Below are positions 1 to 8,302 of a stretch of 64,000 nt of DNA, piece by piece. Below the pieces are notes generated by a model. It saw only the letters and a list, made by a program, of their open reading frames with translations. It was not told the DNA's origin and did not search any database. The position numbers and the translations under genes were made by a program. Source of the stretch: JACORV01 sp041484135 (GTDB lineage Bacteria; Gemmatimonadota; Gemmatimonadetes; Gemmatimonadales; JACORV01); NCBI GenBank assembly GCA_041484135.1, contig JBGPHD010000001.1, forward strand, positions 4,163 through 68,162, written 5' to 3'. Numbering within the stretch: position 1 is the stretch's first letter; each line of letters opens with the position of its first letter.

Positions 1-159
1 CGCGGGCTGCTCCACCGGCACCTGGATGTCGAGCACTTTCCGCAGCATCGGCTGGGTGATCATGAAGATCACGAGGAGCACCAGCAGCACGTCGATGAGC
101 GGCGTGATGTTGATGTCCGACTGCATGTTGCCGGAACCGCTGCCGGTCGCCATGGACAT
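1..159 (-). CDS. exbD: ExbD/TolR biopolymer transport protein (partial, N-terminus only)
   Basis: This is the N-terminal 53 codons of an ExbD/TolR protein; the rest lies beyond the window edge. The protein would sit in the inner membrane with ExbB and use the proton gradient to energise TonB. The visible part reads like a family member: a short polar N-terminus, the motif DINITPLIDVLLVLLVIFMI containing the membrane Asp of ExbD/TolR, and the start of the periplasmic part. An ATG at 159 or the in-frame ATG at 153 could start it. It follows the first exbD by only 3 bases, so this is an exbB-exbD-exbD arrangement with two different ExbD paralogues. Family assignment is secure; which partner it pairs with is not. 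Confidence 0.85.
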   Translation of the reverse strand, partial: MSMATGSGSGNMQSDINITPLIDVLLVLLVIFMITQPMLRKVLDIQVPVEQPA

Positions 160-162
160 GGG

Positions 163-621
163 TCAGTGCGCCCCTTCCCGCTCCGTGGACACCGTGGGCT
201 CCGTGCCGAGGCGCTGGTCGGTGACCGCGGCGATCACGCGCACGCCGGCGGCACGCGCCATCGAGATGGCTTCCTGGATCGTCTCCATCGTCAGGTTCAC
301 GTCGGCCTTGAGATACAGGATCTTGTCCTTGGTCCGGTTGACGTACAGCGCCTGGAGGCGCGCCTGGACGTCCGCCTTGGCAACGGGCGCCGTGTTGAGG
401 AAGTAGTTGCCTTCCCGATCGAGCCCGAGGGTGACGTCGTCCGCATCCTCCGGGGCCTTGATGATGTTGATGCCTTCGGGCATCGTGGCCACGAACCCCG
501 ACGCGAGCAGCGGGGCCGTGATCATGAAAATGATGAGCAGCACCAGCATCACGTCCGCCATCGGCGTGACGTTGATCTCCGCGTTGGCGGCGCCTCGGGC
601 GCTACTGGTTGATATGGCCAC
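163..621 (-). CDS. exbD: ExbD/TolR family biopolymer transport protein
   Basis: A 152-residue ExbD/TolR protein, the usual length for the family. After a short cytoplasmic tail comes the signature INVTPMADVMLVLLIIFMI (about residues 17-35), in which the Asp is the expected proton-carrying residue, followed by a periplasmic domain of about 115 residues. It works with ExbB to drive TonB-dependent uptake. The start is a GTG at 621, giving a 20-base overlap with the end of exbB; no strong ribosome site is visible, which suggests coupling to exbB translation. A second ExbD paralogue begins 3 bases downstream. The C-terminus is Glu-rich and not obviously conserved. Confidence 0.93.
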   Translation of the reverse strand: MAISTSSARGAANAEINVTPMADVMLVLLIIFMITAPLLASGFVATMPEGINIIKAPEDADDVTLGLDREGNYFLNTAPVAKADVQARLQALYVNRTKDKILYLKADVNLTMETIQEAISMARAAGVRVIAAVTDQRLGTEPTVSTEREGAH

Positions 622-1348
622 TGCTCTTCACCACCTGGGCCGGGAAGTCCTTCGTGAAGGTCGAACGGCCGAACTCGTGCCCCACGCTCTTGATGAGGTA
701 GTCGATGAGCTCCTTACCGGAGTAGATCATCTCGACGGTGAGGAACTCGATCTTGGTGGCGAAATAGTTGTAGAGCCACACCGCCGGGATCGCGACCATC
801 AGGCCGAAGGCCGTCGTGACCAACGCCTCGGCGATACCGCCGGAGACCGCGGCGAGGCCGCCCGAGCCGCCGCCCGAGGCCATGCCGACGAACGCGTTCA
901 CGATGCCGAGCGTGGTGCCCAGCAGGCCGACGAACGGCGCCGTGGAGCCCACGGTGGCGAGGAGGCCGAGGCCGCGCTTCAGCTCGGCGATGATGATGAT
1001 GGTGTTGCGTTCGATGGCCCGTTCACCCGCGTTGATGTCGGCCGCGGTGATCTGATGCCCATCCCGCAGGAGCGGCTTGATCTCCTCGAGCGCGCCGGCC
1101 AGGGTGCGCGCCACGTGGCTCTTCTTGTACTTCTCCGACAGGCCGATGGCGCCCTCCATCTGCTCTTCCTGGAGGAACCGCGAGAACTCCGGCGCGAACT
1201 TGGCCGTCTCCTTCTGCGCCTTCCGGATCATCCACCACTTCCGGAACGACGTGGCGAGCGTGAGGATCGACATCACCGCCATGACGAAGACGATGAACCG
1301 GGGGAACCAGCTCATCTGGTTCCAGAGATCCAAGAGCGAGAGCGACAT
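602..1348 (-). CDS. exbB: MotA/TolQ/ExbB proton channel family protein
   Basis: A 248-residue inner-membrane protein of the ExbB/TolQ/MotA family. It has an N-terminal membrane segment (about residues 14-33), a long cytoplasmic section, and two further membrane segments around 140-165 and 180-205. The stretch LGLLATVGSTAPFVGLLGT is the classic ExbB/TolQ signature. It forms the pentameric proton channel around ExbD and powers TonB. The start is ATG at 1348 with GGAGGGG about 9 bases upstream. It lies 66 bases downstream of tonB and overlaps exbD by 20 bases, so all four genes look like one energiser operon, probably serving receptors such as the one at 23276. Confidence 0.94.
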   Translation of the reverse strand: MSLSLLDLWNQMSWFPRFIVFVMAVMSILTLATSFRKWWMIRKAQKETAKFAPEFSRFLQEEQMEGAIGLSEKYKKSHVARTLAGALEEIKPLLRDGHQITAADINAGERAIERNTIIIIAELKRGLGLLATVGSTAPFVGLLGTTLGIVNAFVGMASGGGSGGLAAVSGGIAEALVTTAFGLMVAIPAVWLYNYFATKIEFLTVEMIYSGKELIDYLIKSVGHEFGRSTFTKDFPAQVVKSSGHINQ

Positions 1349-1414
1349 TACGCGACCCCTCCGAGGGTGGATGCGCGCCGCGCCGCCGGGCGCGACGAGT
1401 GGACCGAACGGCCG

Positions 1415-2116
1415 TTAATGCGTGATGGTGAAATTGACCGGGACCTGGACCCGCACGCGCACCGCGCGGCCCTGGATCCGCCCGGGCCGGTAGCGGCAGC
1501 TGGCGACCGCCTCACGCGCCGGCCCTTCGAAGAGCGAGTGCGTAGAGGACAGGATCCGCATGGACCCGCGCTCGGCATGGCCGGTCGTGTCGAGCACGAC
1601 CTCGACCAGGGCGCGTCCCTCGATCCCCGCCTGCCGCAGGATCTCCGGATACCGCGGCGGAACGCACGAGCCGGGGACCTGGTCGGGACGCTCCTCGACC
1701 ACGGCTTCCAGGTACGGCTGATCGCTGATGACCGGGCCAGTGCCGCCTTCGACACCGTGCGCGATGCCGCCCTCGACGCCAACGCCCGAGAAGTCCGCGG
1801 CGTTGAAGTTGTTCTGCGTGGGAGGCGGGATGTCCACCGGGATGTTCACCGGGATGGAGAGCGTCTGAAAGCCCTTGGGCGGCGGGTTCACCGTCGCGAC
1901 CTGCTCGGGGGGCGGGGGCTCGTTCTTGGGCTGCTCGGGGGCCTGCATGGTGACGGCGATCTGGTGGATGCGCTCTTCGACGGCCGCGCCAGCGTGCGCC
2001 GTCGCGATGATTCCGCCCCAGATGATCCCGCCGTGGATCACCATCGACAGGAAGCTGTTCCCGAAGACGGCCTTGAATCCCCGCTGCGGCCTTGACTCGA
2101 TCAGGTTCTCGAACAC
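1415..2116 (-). CDS. tonB: TonB family energy transducer
   Basis: A 233-residue TonB protein: a cytoplasmic N-terminus, one membrane segment at about residues 22-42, a Pro-rich periplasmic linker (about 58-100) and a C-terminal TonB domain (about 140-230) with the typical pattern PPRYPEILRQAGIEGRALVEV and later CRYRPGRIQG. It carries energy from ExbBD to outer-membrane receptors. The GTG start at 2116 has GGAGG five bases upstream. Two Cys in the C-terminal domain could form a disulphide. It is the first gene of the operon; no convincing promoter was found in the 68 bases separating it from the upstream kinase gene, so read-through from there is possible. Confidence 0.92.
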   Translation of the reverse strand: MFENLIESRPQRGFKAVFGNSFLSMVIHGGIIWGGIIATAHAGAAVEERIHQIAVTMQAPEQPKNEPPPPEQVATVNPPPKGFQTLSIPVNIPVDIPPPTQNNFNAADFSGVGVEGGIAHGVEGGTGPVISDQPYLEAVVEERPDQVPGSCVPPRYPEILRQAGIEGRALVEVVLDTTGHAERGSMRILSSTHSLFEGPAREAVASCRYRPGRIQGRAVRVRVQVPVNFTITH

Positions 2117-2184
2117 CTGCGCCTCCGGATCATGCTTCCACCCAGAAGATACACGCCGGCTCTAACTCCGCGATGAGCCCGAGA

Positions 2185-3654
2185 TTACGATTCCATGACA
2201 GCCGGGAGGCTCCCTGGGGCCCTCGGCAGCGTCACCGTGAAGGTACTGCCCCGGCCGGGTCGGCTGGTCACCGCGATCGAGCCGCCGTGGGCCTCGGCGA
2301 TCCACCGGCTGATGGAGAGGCCGAGCCCGATGCCGGGCCGCTCGCCGGTGCGCGACCTTGCCCCATCGGCCCGCCAGAACCGGTCGAAGACCCGGCCCAC
2401 GTCGCCGGGCGCGATCCCTATCCCGGTGTCGCGGACGGATATGCTCGCCGTCAGGGGCATCGCCGTCAAGGCGAGCCAGACGCGGCCCCCGGCGGCGGTG
2501 TACTTGACGGCGTTGGTGGCGAGGTTCATCGCCAGCTGCCGGATGCGCCCACGGTCGGCGTCCACCATGACGGGATCGGCGGGAAGCTCCAGCTCGACCG
2601 CCACTCCCGCCGCCTCGCCCAGCATCTGGGCCGTCTCGTGCACCTCGCGCAGCAGCTCGCCGAGGTCCACCGGCTCCCGGTGCAGCTCCATCCGTCCCTC
2701 GTCCACGCGCGCGAGGGTGAGCAGCCCGTCCACCAGCTCGGTCATGCGGCGCACCTCCTGGAGCGTCTCCTCGAGCGGGATGAGCGCCTCGGGAGGCGTG
2801 TCGCGCTGGGTGAGCGCGCGCTCCACGCCGGCGCGCATCACGGTCAGCGGCGTCTTGAGCTCGTGGCTGGCGTCGGCGACGAAGCGCCGCATGGACGCGA
2901 AGCTCGCCTCGAGACGGGCGAGCAGCGAGTTCAGCGAGGTGGCGAGGCGGCCCACCTCGTCGGAGGCGGCGAGCGGCGCGGGGAGGCGGCGGTGGAGGCT
3001 GCGGCCGTCGGTGATCGCCTCCAGCTCGTCGATGATGCGGCCGACCGGCTGGAGCGCGCGGCTCGAGAGCAGGTAGCCGATGGCGGCGGCGAACACGATC
3101 ATGAGCGGAGCGACGAGCAGCATGGACGTGGCGAGCCGGGTCGGCGCCACCTCCAGCTCGCGGGTGGGCTCGCCCACCGCGGCGGCGACGATCGCGGGGC
3201 CGGCCTCGGTGACGCGGCGCACCACGAACCGCACGCCGGTGCCGTCGAGGTCCAGCGTGAAGGCCTCGTGGGGCGCGACGATGCGGAAGATCCGGCGCCG
3301 CAGGATGTCCGAAGCCTGGGGCGTGAGGCGGCGGATCTCGGCGGAGCTGTAGACGCCGCGCGCCGCCGAATCCACCACCATCAGCCAGCCGGGGACGGGG
3401 TCGAGACGCTCCTGCACGTCGAGCCGGAGCGCGGCGACGAAGGGGTCGCTGGTTTCCTCGATCAGCCGCCCGCCGCTGGTCCGCTCCTCGGCCAGCACGT
3501 TGCCCACCACGTCCGCGACGGCGCCGAGGCGCCGGTCGAGGGCCTCGAAGTTGGAGCGCCGCTCCAGGACCGAGATGGTGACGCCGAAGGCGAGGACGGT
3601 CGCCGCGAGGGCGACCGTGTACCACAGGGTGAGGGTGGCCCGGATGCTGCTCAC
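2185..3654 (-). CDS. Membrane sensor histidine kinase with HAMP domain
   Basis: A 489-residue two-component sensor kinase. Membrane segment 1 spans about residues 10-30, a periplasmic sensor about 31-172, membrane segment 2 about 175-196, then a HAMP linker, the dimerisation box with phospho-acceptor His264 (ASHELKTPLTVM), and an ATP-binding domain with N (NLATNAVKY), G1 (DTGIGI) and G2 (GIGLGL) boxes. The layout resembles CusS/QseC-type kinases paired with OmpR regulators. The start is GTG at 3654, one base after the stop of the response regulator, so the two are co-translated. It is the third gene of a kinase-regulator-kinase operon and should phosphorylate that regulator. Confidence 0.93.
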   Translation of the reverse strand: MSSIRATLTLWYTVALAATVLAFGVTISVLERRSNFEALDRRLGAVADVVGNVLAEERTSGGRLIEETSDPFVAALRLDVQERLDPVPGWLMVVDSAARGVYSSAEIRRLTPQASDILRRRIFRIVAPHEAFTLDLDGTGVRFVVRRVTEAGPAIVAAAVGEPTRELEVAPTRLATSMLLVAPLMIVFAAAIGYLLSSRALQPVGRIIDELEAITDGRSLHRRLPAPLAASDEVGRLATSLNSLLARLEASFASMRRFVADASHELKTPLTVMRAGVERALTQRDTPPEALIPLEETLQEVRRMTELVDGLLTLARVDEGRMELHREPVDLGELLREVHETAQMLGEAAGVAVELELPADPVMVDADRGRIRQLAMNLATNAVKYTAAGGRVWLALTAMPLTASISVRDTGIGIAPGDVGRVFDRFWRADGARSRTGERPGIGLGLSISRWIAEAHGGSIAVTSRPGRGSTFTVTLPRAPGSLPAVMES

Positions 3655-3655
3655 G

Positions 3656-4320
<665 letters not shown>

Positions 4321-4324
<4 letters not shown>

Positions 4325-5901
4325 GCGACGGGCAGAAAGACCTTGAAGGTGGAGCCGCGCCCCAGCGTGGAGTCCACCTCGATGCGGCCGTGGTGGTCGG
4401 CGACGATGCCGTAACAGATGGAGAGGCCGAGCCCGGTGCCGCGGCCCTGCGGCTTGGTGGTGTAGAAGGGCTCGAAGATCTTCTTGAGGTCGCCGCGGGG
4501 GATGCCGGCGCCGGTGTCCGAGAAGGAGACCACCAGCTCGTCGGCGCGGTCGGGATTGCGTTCGGTGCGCACCGTGAGGGTGCCGCGCGCCTCCATGGCG
4601 TCCGCGGCGTTCAGCATCAGCGCCATGAAGACCTGGATGAGCTGGTCGGCGCTGGCGTTCACGGGCGGCAGGTCCGAGCCCAGCTCGCGCCGGAGCTCGA
4701 GCCGCTTGAAGCGGTCGTGGTGCTTGAGCAGCAGCAGCGTCTCCTCGACGATCCGGTTCACCTCCTGCCGGGTGCGCACGCCCGCCTTGGGCCGCGACAG
4801 GTCGAGCAGCTCCGAGACGATGCGTTTGCAGCGCTGCACCTCGCTGTCCATGATCTTGAGGTACTCGGCGATGCCCTGCGCGACCTCCGGCGAGGCGTCC
4901 TCGGCGCGCGCCGCCACCGCCTCCACGCACGCCCCGATGGTGGCGAGCGGGTTGTTGATCTCGTGCATGACGCCCGCGGCGAGCTGGCCGACCGCGGCCA
5001 GCTTCTCCGACTGCGCGATCTGCCCCTGCACTTCCTTCCACTCCGTCACGTCCTCGCCGATGGTGATGAGGTGCGTGATCTCGTCGTCGTTGAGGCGCAT
5101 CGGGATCTTGGTGATGCGGTAGTGCCGCCCCTCGGCGCCGCCCGACTCGTAGACCTGGAGGCGGCCGGCGGTGAACACCTCGTCGAACTCGCGGCGCAGC
5201 AGGTCGCGCGGCTGGCGATGGAGCACGTCGAAGATGGGGCGACCGATGGCCTCTTCGCGCGGCACGCCCTGGGTACCCGTCTCGCGCTTGCGGTTCCACG
5301 CCTGGATGCGGTAGTCGCGGTCGATCACGTACAGCCCGACCGGGAGCGAGTCGATCACCTTGGCGGTGAAGCGGCGCTGCTCCTCGATCTCGCGCGAGCG
5401 GCGGGCCACCTCGAAGGCCAGGTCCTGCGACAGCTCCTTGGAGGCGAGGAGCGGGGAGAGCACGTTCGCCACCACGGTGAGGACGTCGCGCGCCATCCCC
5501 TCGCGCCCGTCGCGCGGGACGCGCACCTCGATGAGGCCGAGCCGCTCACCCTGGTGCGCGAGCGGCACCCGGAGGTCGATGGTGTCCCAGGTCTCGGTCG
5601 GCGCGGCCCCGCCGGTCCTGATGGTCGCCGAGATCCGCTGCGCCTCTTCGTCCCCCGGCTTATCGCCCGCGCCGGCCACGGCGCGGAACGCGGGGCCGTC
5701 GGCGTCCTTCACCCAGAGGCGGCAGAGCGAGGCACCCAGGCCGCGGCGGAGCGACGCGACCACCGAGTCGAGCGCGCCCTCGGAGACCACGCCGGCCGAG
5801 ACCGCGGAGGTCACCTCGGCAAGCAGCCGCAGCCCCGGATGGGTCGGGACCGGCGCCTCGGGAGACCCCGTATTGGGCCGTTCGGATTGGGGTTGTGCCA
5901 T
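4321..5901 (-). CDS. GAF-PAS sensor histidine kinase (NtrB-like)
   Basis: A 526-residue histidine kinase with no membrane segment, so probably cytoplasmic. Domains in order: GAF-like (about 25-155), short coiled coil (about 155-182), PAS (about 182-290), dimerisation domain with His313 (HEINNPLATI), and an ATPase domain with N (LMLNAADAME), G1 (DTGAGIP) and a FEPFYTTKPQGRGTGLGLS segment typical of NtrB/Atos kinases. It is the first gene of a kinase-regulator-kinase operon. The ATG at 5901 lies 8 bases after a -10 box (5910-5915), so the message may start at or next to the ATG. The signal sensed is unknown. Confidence 0.93.
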
Positions 5902-5910
5902 CGAATTCGA
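5901..5910. repeat. 10-bp palindrome at kinase operon start
   Basis: TCGAATTCGA is a perfect 10-base palindrome lying between the -10 box and the ATG of the kinase operon, overlapping the ATG by one base. Its place at the predicted transcription start would suit an operator, but it is short and could be chance. Confidence 0.3.
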
Positions 5911-5938
5911 AGCTAGAGCCGCCCGCGGGTGGCAGCAA
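5910..5938 (-). promoter_or_regulatory. Sigma70-like promoter of the kinase-regulator-kinase operon
   Basis: Reading the minus strand: -35 TTGCTG (5938-5933), a 17-base spacer, -10 TAGCTT (5915-5910), then 8 bases to the ATG. The -35 is identical to that of the lipoprotein promoter at 22071. The predicted start of transcription falls on or next to the ATG, and no Shine-Dalgarno sequence is present, so a leaderless mRNA is likely. Confidence 0.55.
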
Positions 5939-5969
5939 GCAGCGGGCGCGGCGCGGGGTCTCGGGACGC

Positions 5970-6542
5970 CTACGTCTGCTGGGGCGGGCCCCCCCGGCGC
6001 CGGCGGCCGAGCGGCGACTGGAAGCGCATGGTGACCTGGGCGTGGGTGTTCGTCGCGTCACCGACGAACCACGCGGGCCCGGCCAGAATCGCGAAGTTCT
6101 GGTCGAGCCGCCCGCCGCCGCCGAACGAGAGGCCGAGGAGCACGGCGCCGGTGCCGCGGACGTTCCCCTGAGGGAGCGGCGAGTTGAAGTCCTTCGACAC
6201 ACCCACTTCGAGGACGCCGACCAGCCGCGCGTAGGAGAGGTCGTTCTCCTGCCCCACCGAGGCGATCGTGGCGAGCGGACGGCGGAAGGTGCCGACGACG
6301 GAGGTGAAGAACCCGGTGGACCCACCCACCAGCACCGCCTGGTCCTGGACGAAGCCGCCCACGCGCAGCATCGCGCCGACGGTCTGCCCCGGCGTGCCGC
6401 CCACCGCGCGCAGCAGGCCGATCTCGACCCCGGACGGCTGCCAGTTGCCGCCGGTGAAGCCGGTGACCCCGACCGTGTAGCCGCGCTGCTGGGCGGCGAG
6501 CACGGAAGGGATGATCAGGGCGAGCACGGCGAGTCGGGTCAT
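5970..6542 (-). CDS. Secreted protein of unknown function, possibly a small beta-barrel
   Basis: A 190-residue protein that I do not recognise. It has a clear signal peptide (MTRLAVLALIIPSVLAAQQ) with likely cleavage near residue 17. The mature part is Gly-rich, with alternating short hydrophobic stretches, and has a penultimate strand-like segment ending in THAQVTMRFQSP; this fits a small outer-membrane beta-barrel but is not proof. I chose the ATG at 6542 because it gives a proper signal peptide and has GAGG upstream; the reading frame extends further but the extension looks non-coding. It stands alone, divergent from the VTT gene. Cytoplasmic location is unlikely. Confidence 0.72.
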   Translation of the reverse strand: MTRLAVLALIIPSVLAAQQRGYTVGVTGFTGGNWQPSGVEIGLLRAVGGTPGQTVGAMLRVGGFVQDQAVLVGGSTGFFTSVVGTFRRPLATIASVGQENDLSYARLVGVLEVGVSKDFNSPLPQGNVRGTGAVLLGLSFGGGGRLDQNFAILAGPAWFVGDATNTHAQVTMRFQSPLGRRRRGGPPQQT

Positions 6543-6717
6543 GGCGGCCTCGGGATGAGTCCGCGCGGCGCGCGGGCACCGGAAGATACCTCGGAACGCC
6601 GGGGCGAGTTCCGCGCCGCGCGCCTTCAGGCGAGATTCCGGGGAACCGGGCGCGCCGCGGCGTCGTTCCGGCAAGGCATGGAGCACGAGCGATCATCCGG
6701 GGATCGAGGTCAGCGAC

Positions 6718-7413
6718 GTGAGGATCCGCAGTCTGCTGCTGGTGGTCGCGTTCGTGGGCCTGGTCCTGGCCGGCCGGTATCTCGGCCGCTACCTGCCCGG
6801 CTTCGCCGAGTGGGTGAACGGCTTCGGTCCGTGGGGCTGGCTGGTGTTCATCGCGGCGTACACGGCCGGCTGTGTGTTGCTGGCGCCGGCCTCGCTGATG
6901 ATGCTCGCCGCGGGCGCGGTGTTCGGCGCGGCGCAGGGGGTCGTGGTGGCGTGGCTCGCCGCGTCGCTGGGCGCGATCGCGTCGTTCCTGGTGGCCCGCC
7001 ATGTCGCGCGGGGCGCCGTCGAGCGGTACCTGGCGCGCCATCCCCACTTCGCCGCGCTCGACGAGGCGCTCGCGCGCGAAGGATGGCAGCTGGTCATCCT
7101 GCTCCGCCTCTCGCCGGTCTTCCCCTACAACCTGCTCAACTACGCGCTCGGCCTCTCACGGGTCTCGTTCGGCGCGTATGTGGTGGCGCTGCTCGGCCTG
7201 ATCCCCGCCACCTTCCTGCTGGTGTCCTCGGGCGCCATCGCGGGCGACGTGGCGGCGGTCGCGGGCGGCGTGCGCCTGACGCACGGGTGGCCGTACTACA
7301 CCGTGCTCCTCCTCGGCATCGCCGCGACGGTCGTCGCGAGCTTCCGCGTCACCCGCGTGGCCCGCCGGGCGCTCGCCGCCACCCCCGGCGCGGAGGCCCC
7401 TCCGCGCGCCTGA
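6718..7413 (+). CDS. TVP38/TMEM64 (VTT domain) family membrane protein
   Basis: A 231-residue polytopic inner-membrane protein of the VTT/DedA-like superfamily. It shows a first membrane segment (about 5-20), the VTT core with the Gly-rich motif AAGAVFGAAQGVVVAWLAASL (written here only in part: AGAVFG about residues 64-69), the basic patch around VARHVARGAVERY, and the family motif LRLSPVFPYNLLNYALGL (about 130-147). Such proteins are thought to move or scramble lipids or act in membrane homeostasis; the substrate here is unknown. The GTG start at 6718 has GAGG upstream. It precedes the ECF sigma gene by 47 bases on the same strand but that gene has its own candidate promoter. Confidence 0.88.
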   Translation: MRIRSLLLVVAFVGLVLAGRYLGRYLPGFAEWVNGFGPWGWLVFIAAYTAGCVLLAPASLMMLAAGAVFGAAQGVVVAWLAASLGAIASFLVARHVARGAVERYLARHPHFAALDEALAREGWQLVILLRLSPVFPYNLLNYALGLSRVSFGAYVVALLGLIPATFLLVSSGAIAGDVAAVAGGVRLTHGWPYYTVLLLGIAATVVASFRVTRVARRALAATPGAEAPPRA

Positions 7414-7425
7414 GCCCGGCGTTTC

Positions 7426-7454
7426 TTGCGCTTTCCCGGCGGCCCGCCGATGAT
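7426..7454 (+). promoter_or_regulatory. Candidate promoter of the ECF sigma operon
   Basis: -35 TTGCGC (7426-7431), 17-base spacer, -10 GATGAT (7449-7454), then 6 bases to the GTG start at 7461. The spacing would give a leaderless message. The -35 matches consensus at only three positions, so this is moderate evidence. Confidence 0.4.
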
Positions 7455-7460
7455 GCGGAC

Positions 7461-8066
7461 GTGGCATCCCCCCTCGAGTTCGAAGCGCTCCTCGCCCCGC
7501 TGCTCGACCGGGCGTACGGACTCGCGCTGCACCTGACGCGGGACCGCGCCGACGCGGAGGACCTGGTGCAGGAGGCCGCCCTGCTGGCGTTCCGCGGCTT
7601 CCAGGGCTTCACGCCGGGAACGAACTTCCGCGCCTGGTTCTTCCGCATCCTCACCAACGCCTTCATCACGTCGCACCGGCGGAAGAAGCACGAACCCGAG
7701 ACGGTGCCGCTCGACGACGCGCCGAATGCGTACCTCCAGCGGCGCGCGCACGAAGTGGTCGCCGATGGCACCGGACGGCCGGGCCTCACCGGCGGCGAGC
7801 TGGCGTCGGCGGTGATCGGCAAGCTGGAGACGGAACAGGTGGAGGCGGCGATCGCGGCGCTGCCCGAGGAGTTCCGGGCGGCGAGCGCGCTCTACTTCCT
7901 GGCGGACCTCTCCTACCGGGAGATCGGCGAGAGCCTCGGCGTGCCGATCGGGACGGTGCGCTCGCGGCTGCACCGCGGCCGGGCGCTCCTCCAGCGGCAG
8001 CTGTGGCGCCTCGCGGAGGACCACGGCCTGGTGGCCGCCGCCGCGAGAGGAGGCGGGGACCGATGA
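7461..8066 (+). CDS. ECF RNA polymerase sigma factor (RpoE-like)
   Basis: A 201-residue extracytoplasmic-function sigma factor. Region 2 (about residues 8-80) has HLTRDRADAEDLVQEA and FRAWFFRILTNAFI; region 4 (about 130-185) has LPEEFRAASALYFLADLSYREIG (core: LSYREIGESLGVPIGTVRSR) typical of the helix-turn-helix that reads the -35 element. I chose GTG at 7461, which begins just before region 2 and sits 6 bases after a -10-like box. It overlaps the anti-sigma gene by four bases (ATGA), so the two form a standard sigma/anti-sigma pair. Regulon unknown. Confidence 0.92.
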   Translation: MASPLEFEALLAPLLDRAYGLALHLTRDRADAEDLVQEAALLAFRGFQGFTPGTNFRAWFFRILTNAFITSHRRKKHEPETVPLDDAPNAYLQRRAHEVVADGTGRPGLTGGELASAVIGKLETEQVEAAIAALPEEFRAASALYFLADLSYREIGESLGVPIGTVRSRLHRGRALLQRQLWRLAEDHGLVAAAARGGGDR

Positions 8067-8302
8067 GCCCGAGCCGGCTGACTTGCGCCGAGACCTTCGC
8101 GCGGCTCGACGACTACGTGGACCGCGAGCTCGCGCCCGACGAGGTGCGCGAGGTGGTGGCCCACCTGGAGTCGTGCGTGGTGTGCGCGGGGGAGTTCGAG
8201 ATCGAGCGGCGGCTGCTGGACGACATCCGCGGGAAGCTGCGCCGCGTCAGGGCGCCGGCGGACCTGATGGCGAAGGTGTCCTCGCGCCTGCGGGCGGAGT
8301 AG
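8063..8302 (+). CDS. Zinc-finger anti-sigma factor (zf-HC2)
   Basis: A 79-residue anti-sigma factor. It carries the zf-HC2 zinc motif, CAETFARLDDYVDREL then HLESCVVCAGEFEIERR, with His-x3-Cys-x2-Cys ligands. There is no membrane segment, so this is a soluble ZAS-type anti-sigma factor that would hold the ECF factor at 7461 and probably respond to redox or metal signals. The ATG at 8063 overlaps the sigma stop by four bases. Its last 56 bases overlap the convergent hydrolase gene. Confidence 0.9.
   Translation: MSPSRLTCAETFARLDDYVDRELAPDEVREVVAHLESCVVCAGEFEIERRLLDDIRGKLRRVRAPADLMAKVSSRLRAE

Noticed and set aside
407..2095. Long open frame antisense to exbB-tonB, and similar long frames opposite most genes (for example 2092-3699, 4390-5916, 11570-13111, 14743-17019)
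   Set aside because: They are shadows of high-GC genes: rich in Arg, Pro, Ala, His and Gly, with no recognisable domains, while the other strand encodes clear families.
5895..7460. Long N-terminal extension of the ECF sigma factor at 7461
   Set aside because: The extension runs through the VTT gene and a non-coding gap and is low complexity; the factor is complete from 7461.
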